IMG/VR virus record: IMGVR_UViG_3300042914_001043
Coordinates: 1 to 24,569 of that record
DNA from: a virus
Direction: 5' to 3' (one strand)
Length of the DNA stretch: 24,569 nucleotides
In this document: in pieces, positions 19,342 to 24,569 of the stretch
Position numbering within the stretch: the stretch's first letter is position 1
Layout of the letters: every line of letters starts with the position of its first letter
Made by a program: the position numbers and the translations under genes
The notes under the pieces: model-generated
Told to the model about the DNA's origin: nothing
The model's database searches: none
The model's input: only the letters and a program-made list of their open reading frames with translations

Positions 19342-19760
19342 TCAACGATTGTACGGCGTGTTCGGATTCTGTTTCACCGACTTGTATCGCAAGTAAGCGA
19401 CCAACGTGTACAACATTCGGGGTGACTCAGCCAACAGTTGAGAAGGCGCAATGCCTGTCTCGCACGCCAAATAGGCGATCAACCAGTGGGCTGAGTGCTC
19501 TCCAAAGGGACAATCCTGTCCTCTCCTTCGGCAGAGATTTGTTCAACGGTGTCAAGCCACGAATCAAAGTCGAGGGCTGTCACCTTGTTGCGCTTCTCGC
19601 AATGCCAAGCCAACCAGGCAAGGTCACGCACTTTCATCTCAGCCTCAACACGTGCCATTGACACGTTGTGTGCTTCTTCGTATTTGACGAAGTCGGGGAA
19701 TGCAACGACAGCCAAGCGTTGCTTGCCGTCCGTTCCGTGAACGGTCAATCCGAGTTTCAT
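19342..19760 (-). CDS. Tail assembly chaperone, -1 frameshift product (139 aa)
   Basis: If ribosomes slip -1 at CCCTTTG (19503-19509), the first 86 residues of the chaperone join a 53-residue extension beginning 'GEHSAHWLIAYLACETGIAP' and ending 'NTPYNR', with stop at 19342. The extension has the 'GIAPSQLLAESPRM' element typical of the second part of actinophage tail chaperones. This is the gpG/gpGT pair of lambda in another form: both products help fold the tape measure and tail tube. The join is (on the minus strand) 19760-19503 followed by 19503-19342. Confidence 0.8.
19479..19760 (-). CDS. Tail assembly chaperone, zero-frame product (93 aa)
   Basis: A 93-residue acidic protein located between the major tail gene and the tape measure region, as usual for the gpG-type chaperone. 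'FPDFVKYEEAHNVSMARVEAEMKVRDLAWLAWHCEKR' followed by 'FDSWLDTVEQI' is the helical core seen in actinophage chaperones. The ATG at 19760 has GGAGG 6 bases upstream (GGAGGTAATAC). It ends at a TGA at 19479, seven codons after the slippery site. Confidence 0.85.
   Translation of the reverse strand: MKLGLTVHGTDGKQRLAVVAFPDFVKYEEAHNVSMARVEAEMKVRDLAWLAWHCEKRNKVTALDFDSWLDTVEQISAEGEDRIVPLESTQPTG
19503..19509 (-). promoter_or_regulatory. -1 frameshift slippery site CCCTTTG
   Basis: On the coding strand C CCT TTG is in the correct X XXY YYZ register for the chaperone frame: Pro and Leu tRNAs can slip to CCC TTT. The -1 frame is open from here to 19342. No strong downstream stem was identified by eye. 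Confidence 0.75.
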
Positions 19761-19791
19761 GTATTACCTCCGCAGGGTGAAGTGATTAGAA

Positions 19792-20202
19792 CTAGGCGCC
19801 GACGCTCTTGGTGATTCCGCCCGAGATTGGGAACGTGACGTCTGCGGTGGCGAGTTCGCCGACTGCACCGTTCACTGGTGTCCACTCGGTCACGAGCACG
19901 CTGAACGAATACGAAGGGTTCGCCGAGGAAGCGGCAGCAGTTCCGTTTGGCTTCACGACGCAGGTGACTGCGGTTGAGCCGACGAGTGGGAAGAACAGTC
20001 CGTCGATGGCGTTGTAGTCGTTGTGAATTGCCATGGTCACGCTGTTGTCAATCAAACCGGACACGCGAGTCACAGCCGACGATCCGAATGCGGTTGTCGC
20101 AACTTCAGCGGCCGATGTGGTCAGGGTTACTGATGCGACGTTTCCCGAAATGTCGGTGCCGTTGAAAACTACGTTGACGTCTTTGAGGACTAACTTTGCC
20201 AT
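19792..20202 (-). CDS. Major tail (tube) protein
   Basis: A 136-residue protein. 'VLKDVNVVFNGTDISGNVASVTLTTSAAEVATTAFGS' and 'GLFFPLVGSTAVTCVVKPNG' with 'FSVLVTEWTPVNGAVGELATADVTFPISGGI' are the strands of the short actinophage tail tube fold, which forms hexameric rings stacked around the DNA channel. It uses C-ending codons more than its neighbours to the left, as expected for a very highly expressed gene. The ATG at 20202 has GGAG about 10 bases before it. Its place, just before the chaperone gene, agrees. Confidence 0.92.
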   Translation of the reverse strand: MAKLVLKDVNVVFNGTDISGNVASVTLTTSAAEVATTAFGSSAVTRVSGLIDNSVTMAIHNDYNAIDGLFFPLVGSTAVTCVVKPNGTAAASSANPSYSFSVLVTEWTPVNGAVGELATADVTFPISGGITKSVGA

Positions 20203-20204
20203 GA

Positions 20205-20378
20205 TTACTTGTCTCCTGCCTTATCGGCTTTTGAGGGTTTTGAAACTTCTTCTGCAACTGGCGTGATGATGCCTGCCGCAATCAACAACTCTACATTGTC
20301 AATGCCGCTGCCGTCCACATGACCGCCAGGCTTTACACCAGTCACCGGGAAGGGTCCAGATACGAGATACTTTGCCAT
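20205..20378 (-). CDS. Small protein of the tail module (57 aa)
   Basis: A 57-residue ORF from the ATG at 20378, 3 bases after the tail terminator stop and ending 2 bases before the major tail ATG. 'MAKYLVSGPFPVTGVKPGG' and 'NVELLIAAGIITPV' give a small beta-helix unit; the end is Lys/Asp/Ala-rich. Many actinophages have such a small gene at this place; its function is not known to me. The first three codons resemble the start of the major tail gene (MAK). Confidence 0.75.
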   Translation of the reverse strand: MAKYLVSGPFPVTGVKPGGHVDGSGIDNVELLIAAGIITPVAEEVSKPSKADKAGDK

Positions 20379-20381
20379 GGT

Positions 20382-20789
20382 CTAAGCGTACACGAGCAGT
20401 TGGAAGTCCACCGTCAGATACAGGGTGTCGTTGGCGTCAATGTTCGTGATGTTGGTGGCACCGGTGACGATAAGGTCTTGCACGACACCACCCAGCGTTC
20501 GGTCGGCTTCAAGAGCTCGACGCACGGATTGCGCACCGTCGTATGCGACATAGCCATCAAGTTTTTCTTGGGCTGTTCGCTCTGAGGCTCGTTGCACCAC
20601 CACGGTGATGGAGAAACGGTTGACGATGTTGCCCGCACCCATCGCCCCGTGATACGTGATTTCTTCCAGCGTTGCGAAGGCGAACGGTGGGTTGACTTGA
20701 TCTGGTTGGTAGTCGTAGGCCCGCAATCCAGGGATGGTCTCTAGGGCAACCTTGAGTGCGTCTTTGATTTGGCTTGGTGTTGCGGTCAT
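20382..20789 (-). CDS. Tail terminator/completion protein
   Basis: A 135-residue protein with the alpha-beta pattern of gpU-type tail terminators: 'IKDALKVALETIPGLRAYDYQPDQVNPPFAFA', 'FSITVVVQRASERTAQEKLDGY', 'VRRALEADRTLGGVVQDLIVTG' and 'YLTVDFQLLVYA'. It would cap the tail tube and bind the head connector. The ATG at 20789 overlaps the connector stop (ATGA). Context between connector and major tail gene supports this. Confidence 0.8.
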   Translation of the reverse strand: MTATPSQIKDALKVALETIPGLRAYDYQPDQVNPPFAFATLEEITYHGAMGAGNIVNRFSITVVVQRASERTAQEKLDGYVAYDGAQSVRRALEADRTLGGVVQDLIVTGATNITNIDANDTLYLTVDFQLLVYA

Positions 20790-21415
20790 GCAAACATCCG
20801 CATCCGTCGATACGGCTCAACCAACTGAGCCATGTCAGGGTCAAGGAATCGAGAGACACGAATAGCACCGAGGTCACCGAACCCGGCAACACCGAGAGGG
20901 CTGTCCAACCGTTTGAACAATCGTGATGCTTGGATGATGCACGCCTGCTTCACAGGTGATGGCACGGTGGCCCACCCGTAGCGGGCGGTGACTTGCACGA
21001 GGGCTTGTTCACCGTAGTTGGCGTTGACGGTGGGGAACAGGTAGTCGCCAACGGCACGCAGTTTGTTGAACGACCATTCGATGCCATCCAAGTATCCGTT
21101 CAACGGTTCAAGTTGCACATCCGTAGCCGACCATGTCACATCAAAGTTTCCATCAGCAAACGTCGAGGTCTTCAAGATGAACCCGGTGGTCGTGTAGATG
21201 TCGTCAATGTCGCACACGTATTCGGTGTTCGCTTGGTAGACGCGAACCGTTGCAGAACCATACGCCCAGAACTGTCGGTTGCAATAGCCGTCAATCAAAC
21301 GGGATGCAGATTCGGTTGCGCTGTCAATGAGCGTGTCGTCGGCCGTGTCAGCCGTACCGATTCTGAGAGCGGCCTTGACTTCTGCCCTGGTCGCGTAACC
21401 GTTCGTGATTGTCAT
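20786..21415 (-). CDS. Head-tail connector (gp6/gp15-like)
   Basis: A 209-residue protein. The N-terminus 'YATRAEVKAALRI' and 'DDTLIDSATESASRLIDGYCNRQFW' is the usual connector start; 'GYLDGIEWSFNKLRAVGDYLFP' and 'VQVTARYGWATVPSPVKQACIIQASRLFKRLDSP' follow, and it ends in basic 'LVEPYRRMRMFA'. These proteins form a ring under the portal. AGGA stands about 10 bases before the ATG at 21415. The gene lies directly after the methyltransferase gene, with no head-closure gene between it and the tail terminator. Confidence 0.85.
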   Translation of the reverse strand: MTITNGYATRAEVKAALRIGTADTADDTLIDSATESASRLIDGYCNRQFWAYGSATVRVYQANTEYVCDIDDIYTTTGFILKTSTFADGNFDVTWSATDVQLEPLNGYLDGIEWSFNKLRAVGDYLFPTVNANYGEQALVQVTARYGWATVPSPVKQACIIQASRLFKRLDSPLGVAGFGDLGAIRVSRFLDPDMAQLVEPYRRMRMFA

Positions 21416-21427
21416 GGTGGCTCAATC

Positions 21428-22114
21428 CTACTCAATCCAGTCCTTGCGTCGGGCAACACCAATGCCGAAGAACGAACCATTGACCGATTCATACTGTTCA
21501 ACGAACTCCCAGAAATCGTGCGTCTGGGAATACTTATCACGATGCTCCAACCAATACTGTCGAACCGCTGGACACGAATCCGACGAGATGTCATGGAACA
21601 CCTGGATGTTGCAATGCCCCACCGTGGCCTCGGCATCATCCTTCACACCTTCATACGAATGATCGCCATCGACGAACACGACATCAAAGAACTGGTCGCC
21701 GACCCAAGCCTTGAAACTATCCAACCTCGTGTCCTCTTGCCGATACTCAAACTCGGTGAGCATCGGCGGCTGGTCAATCAAATCCACCGCTATTGCCCGC
21801 ACGAACCCAGGGTTCATACGACGCAACGTCTCGGCCTGCACGACGAACGTCCCACCATGCCGAGTTCCTATCTCTAGGTAAGACCGAACCATTGACGCCG
21901 TTGACGCAAGCCACGCCATGTACGGGGCGAACTGGCATGGGTACTGCCAAATCCGCAAACCTAATCCAGGGCTATTCAACATCAGTTCTGGCAACTCCTC
22001 CGGATTCTCGTCGTTGAAACCGAACTCCGCCAACAACTTTTCCCACACCTCAACCCGACACAACGCCTCTGCACTTGACGTCTCCAATCGCTCTCGCACC
22101 AACTCAACAGACAT
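21428..22114 (-). CDS. SAM-dependent methyltransferase (class I)
   Basis: A 228-residue protein. 'YLEIGTRHGG' (79-88) is the SAM-binding motif I, 'AIAVD' (107-111) motif II, and 'VVFVDGDHSYEGVKDD' (145-160) the motif with the acidic and His residues typical of the Methyltransf_24 type that acts on small molecules or sugars. It is coupled to three glycosyltransferases, so methylation of a glycan is the best guess. The ATG at 22114 overlaps the preceding stop; a TTG one codon before is less likely. Codons end in G/T. Confidence 0.85.
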   Translation of the reverse strand: MSVELVRERLETSSAEALCRVEVWEKLLAEFGFNDENPEELPELMLNSPGLGLRIWQYPCQFAPYMAWLASTASMVRSYLEIGTRHGGTFVVQAETLRRMNPGFVRAIAVDLIDQPPMLTEFEYRQEDTRLDSFKAWVGDQFFDVVFVDGDHSYEGVKDDAEATVGHCNIQVFHDISSDSCPAVRQYWLEHRDKYSQTHDFWEFVEQYESVNGSFFGIGVARRKDWIE

Positions 22115-22955
22115 CAAGCAACTCCTTCACCTCACGCTCAAACACCGAACGATTCTTCGCCACCCAACCTTGATACACAAGTTGCGAAGCAGAAGGACTC
22201 TCACGATCCATCAACTCAGCCACCTTCCCAATCACCTCATCCAACGTCTCAAACTTGTACCAGTTTGACAACGGCATGTCTTCCCAGTAGGTGGCCGACC
22301 CGATGTATGTCGACATCACAAGACACCCGGCCAACGCCGCCTCACGAGGCAAACGGTCCCGCCCCGGATGCTTACCGAAATCCACATACACCTTCGAAGC
22401 GTGCAACACCTCCGACACTCCAAGACTGTCCATGCCACCCAACTCGGCAACTTGGAACCGACCCGACTGCACGAACGGTCGCAGCAACCCAGCATCCTTC
22501 GCAGGGTTCACCACTACCTGCGGCTGCCTCTCACGCAACACAGGTTGCACCGACACCCAATCGGTCAACATCATCCGCTTGCCCTTGTCACGGACATGGT
22601 CCCAGGCGTACTCAGATTGGCAGAGATGCAACGAAATCTTGTCGAGGTTCCGTTGTCCATGGGTGCCGAAGTTGCCGACGCTCAGCCACCACAACGCGCA
22701 ACGGTTCTTGAACGTGCTCGCCATCTCAGGCCAAATCTCAGGCAACACGACCAACGCATCCTCGGGCACCTGGTCTCGGAGAATCTTCGGGCAGACATAA
22801 TGCTGATAGGGCTGCGGAGTTGTGTGCGGTGCGAACGGCCAATAGAGGATGGCAGCCGATCCACGCTCAACATGGTTCGCGGTGTGCACCAACTGGTGCA
22901 TCGCCTCAGGCCCACCAGTCACAGCATTCGCCGGGCACACCACCACCAGTTTCAA
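22104..22955 (-). CDS. Glycosyltransferase (GT-B-like, 283 aa)
   Basis: 'LKLVVVCPANAVTGGPEAMHQLVH' at the N-terminus and 'YVDFGKHPGRDRLPREAALAGCLVMS' near 190-215 mark a GT-B type transferase, with donor-binding residues in the second half. It would add a sugar from a nucleotide donor. The best start is the TTG at 22955, which overlaps the previous TGA (TTGA) and gives the normal beta-strand start; a longer TTG at 22991 would add residues read through the previous gene. The overlaps on both sides make this one operon with the other glycosyltransferases. Confidence 0.75.
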   Translation of the reverse strand: MKLVVVCPANAVTGGPEAMHQLVHTANHVERGSAAILYWPFAPHTTPQPYQHYVCPKILRDQVPEDALVVLPEIWPEMASTFKNRCALWWLSVGNFGTHGQRNLDKISLHLCQSEYAWDHVRDKGKRMMLTDWVSVQPVLRERQPQVVVNPAKDAGLLRPFVQSGRFQVAELGGMDSLGVSEVLHASKVYVDFGKHPGRDRLPREAALAGCLVMSTYIGSATYWEDMPLSNWYKFETLDEVIGKVAELMDRESPSASQLVYQGWVAKNRSVFEREVKELLDVC

Positions 22956-23602
22956 TCCCACCCCAACTCCAATCGTCGGTTCAAATCCCAATCCAACGGC
23001 AGGTCTGCAATCATCCGTTGCTCGAACAGCCGTCGGTTCGCATCAAAGGTTGCTTGGTTGCGCATCTGGAACTTTGCGTTTGATTGCAGGGTGCTGGAGT
23101 TGCGGTGGTTGATGGCAGCCGAAGAACGGTGAATGTCCACACCTTTGCGTTGGGCTCGCACCTCGTAGTCGTTGTCCTCAAAATACGCAGGATGGTAGCC
23201 CTCGTGGAACAGTCCGACCTGCTGCACCACTTGTGAACCCAACCAGAAACACGACCACGGTGGCTTGCCACCCAACACCAGATTCGTTGACGACGCCTGG
23301 GCAAAGAAGTCGGCGACACCGTTGAGGCCGAACCCGACATCATGGTTGACGATCATCCACCCGGTGGACTTGCAGGTTGCTTTGATACCAAGATTCCAAG
23401 ATGCTGCAACACCGAGATTGGTTGGCATCCGATAGTGGAAGATGCGTTGCGCCTTCGTGGTGTGTGGCTCCCATGTCGGATGGTTGCCGTTGTCGATGAC
23501 GACCAGGTCAATGATGCGCCCATCAAACGACGTCAGCATCGAATCCACTCGCTCATGCTCGGTCAAGACCGGCACGATTACGACTGGGACAAGCGGCACC
23601 AT
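22952..23602 (-). CDS. Glycosyltransferase family 2
   Basis: A 216-residue protein of the GT-A fold: 'VVIVPVLTEHERVD' (7-20), 'LVVIDNGN' (33-40), 'NLGVAASWNLGI' (62-73), 'VNHDVGF' (85-91, replacing DxD) and 'FEDNDYEVRAQRKG' (141-154, the acceptor and catalytic ED motif). It transfers a sugar onto a protein or glycan acceptor. The ATG at 23602 has AAGGAG 8 bases before it and overlaps the preceding glycosyltransferase by 25 bases. Confidence 0.88.
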   Translation of the reverse strand: MVPLVPVVIVPVLTEHERVDSMLTSFDGRIIDLVVIDNGNHPTWEPHTTKAQRIFHYRMPTNLGVAASWNLGIKATCKSTGWMIVNHDVGFGLNGVADFFAQASSTNLVLGGKPPWSCFWLGSQVVQQVGLFHEGYHPAYFEDNDYEVRAQRKGVDIHRSSAAINHRNSSTLQSNAKFQMRNQATFDANRRLFEQRMIADLPLDWDLNRRLELGWD

Positions 23603-24569
23603 TCTGCAATCTCCTTCATCGCTGGCTTCCAGTAGGTCTCATAGACGTGGTCGGCTTCGTACTGTTTGGCGAAGTCAATCGCCTTCTGCGAACGGCCACG
23701 GCCACGGGCATACGCCTGCTCGAGTCCGTTGAGGATGCTGGGCACCGACGGGGTCAAGAACCATGAGGCTTGGGCTGGGTCCCAATACGGTTGCCCGTCT
23801 GCTATCCAACCGTCACCACACAGCTCAGGTTGCGCTGTGAAGCGTGAAACCACCACAGGCGTCCCACACGCCTGGGCTTCCACCACAGGGATGCCAAAGC
23901 CCTCTCCCATGCTCGCAGCCAGATACACGTCTGCGGCCGTGTAGAGGGCTGCCATAGCGTTCTGAGGCAAGCCCATCCGGTAGGTGTACGGATCGCAGTA
24001 ACGGATGCGAGACTCGTCAATGCCACACATGTGAGCCAACAACTTCAAGTCAATGCCACCCATGGAGGCCGACTGCTCGGTGTGCATGTAGAGCACCGCA
24101 TCGTCATGTTTCTGGGCAAACATGCTGAACGCCATGAAGTTCTCAGCGAACGCCTTGCGGGGAGGATGCGCACCTTTGTTCACGCTCGTCATCATCACAA
24201 CGAACTTGTCTTCTGAGAAGCCCATGATGTCTCGCCCGGTGATGACCTTGCCGTGGTTGTCTTTGATGTGGGCAGTCGGTTTGAACACCGACTCGATACC
24301 GTGCGGCACGTAGACGTTGCGAATCCCAAAGTTGTTCAGTTGCTCATGCCCGAACTTGGACATTGAAATCGGCATCACATTCGGACGTTGACACCAGGCT
24401 GCGACATCCGGTGGGCAAGGCTGATGGTCAATCGGAACCCACGACGCAATGTTGGGAACCTTCTCCAAACTTGGAGACTTCAACACCCAGACATCAAACA
24501 ATGTCATCAACAGTTTCGGCAGGTTTGAACCTTGTGTCCAATCCATCCAGTGTGCAGCGACGATGTCGT
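23578..24569 (-). CDS. Glycosyltransferase family 4, cut by the window edge
   Basis: At least 330 residues. The frame is still open at 24569, where 'DIVAAHWMD' precedes the first internal ATG at 24546, so the true N-terminus lies outside the window. The second half has 'GEGFGIPVVEAQACGTPVVVS', the E-x7-E motif of retaining GT4 enzymes, and 'YVPHGI' before it. It uses a nucleotide sugar donor. Codons end in C more often than in the next two genes. It ends at 23578, overlapping the GT2 gene. Confidence 0.88.
   Translation of the reverse strand, partial: DIVAAHWMDWTQGSNLPKLLMTLFDVWVLKSPSLEKVPNIASWVPIDHQPCPPDVAAWCQRPNVMPISMSKFGHEQLNNFGIRNVYVPHGIESVFKPTAHIKDNHGKVITGRDIMGFSEDKFVVMMTSVNKGAHPPRKAFAENFMAFSMFAQKHDDAVLYMHTEQSASMGGIDLKLLAHMCGIDESRIRYCDPYTYRMGLPQNAMAALYTAADVYLAASMGEGFGIPVVEAQACGTPVVVSRFTAQPELCGDGWIADGQPYWDPAQASWFLTPSVPSILNGLEQAYARGRGRSQKAIDFAKQYEADHVYETYWKPAMKEIAEWCRLSQS

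Noticed and set aside
20993-21877. Long plus-strand ORF (294 codons)
   Set aside because: It covers parts of the connector and methyltransferase genes on the opposite strand, both with clear motifs; it has no recognisable domain or ribosome site.
22368-23132. Plus-strand ORF of 254 codons
   Set aside because: It lies opposite two glycosyltransferase genes, is rich in Arg/His/Gln as a shadow frame, and would run against every supported gene.
1-24569. tRNA genes, CRISPR arrays, insertion sequences and attachment sites
   Set aside because: No cloverleaf with a T-loop motif outside coding regions, no spaced direct repeats of CRISPR form, and no transposase or integrase motifs were found on either strand.

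Overview
This window looks like part of the genome of a tailed (Caudoviricetes) phage infecting an actinobacterium. Every gene I can support lies on the minus strand, so the region is read from right to left. The genes are packed with ATGA/GTGA stop-start overlaps and almost no intergenic DNA. The actinobacterial host is inferred from a phage-borne WhiB-type Fe-S regulator, a Cas4/RecB-like nuclease and Holliday-junction-resolvase-like gene as found in actinophages, and long Thr/Pro linkers in two exported proteins. Such linkers are common in Acidimicrobiia and other aquatic Actinomycetota, but this last point is only suggestive. No integrase, tRNA or CRISPR array was seen.

Right part (24.6-21.4 kb): three glycosyltransferases (the first cut by the window edge) and a SAM-dependent methyltransferase, probably for glycan decoration of the virion or host surface. 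Structural part (21.4-13 kb): head-tail connector, tail terminator, a 57-residue protein, major tail protein, a tail assembly chaperone with a readable -1 frameshift site (CCCTTTG), a gp10-like protein, an unexpected primase-like (AEP) protein, the tape measure protein, two minor tail proteins that look like halves of one, and a glycine-rich fibre/adhesin. The tape measure length (about 790 residues) suggests a siphovirus-type tail of roughly 120 nm. Capsid, portal and terminase genes are not in the window, apart from a possible start of one gene at the left edge.

Host-exit part (13-7.6 kb): a secreted PA14/Thr-rich surface protein, several tiny membrane proteins including a 37-residue lipoprotein, an M15-type peptidase endolysin, a phosphoesterase with a small HTH-like partner, a second lytic enzyme (transglycosylase fold) carrying a signal peptide, and another small membrane protein. 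The 140-base gap before the transglycosylase holds two hairpins whose loops are complementary over 9 bases. One loop carries a strong Shine-Dalgarno and the other an anti-Shine-Dalgarno sequence. This is the best candidate in the window for an undescribed regulatory element.

Left part (7.7-0 kb): WhiB-like regulator, PD-(D/E)XK resolvase, a good sigma70-type promoter, RecB-like nuclease, OB-fold/SSB-like protein, a run of small unknown genes (two of them tiny Cys-containing ORFs), an HTH protein, a nuclease-like protein, a primase-polymerase/helicase fusion and an HNH endonuclease. Third-codon-position composition alternates in blocks along the window although all genes share one strand. It is C/A-ending for 0-14.25 kb, 19.8-21.4 kb and the far right, and G/T-ending for 14.25-19.4 kb and 21.4-23 kb, which suggests mosaic assembly. 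Functions are assigned from motifs read by eye; no database search was run.
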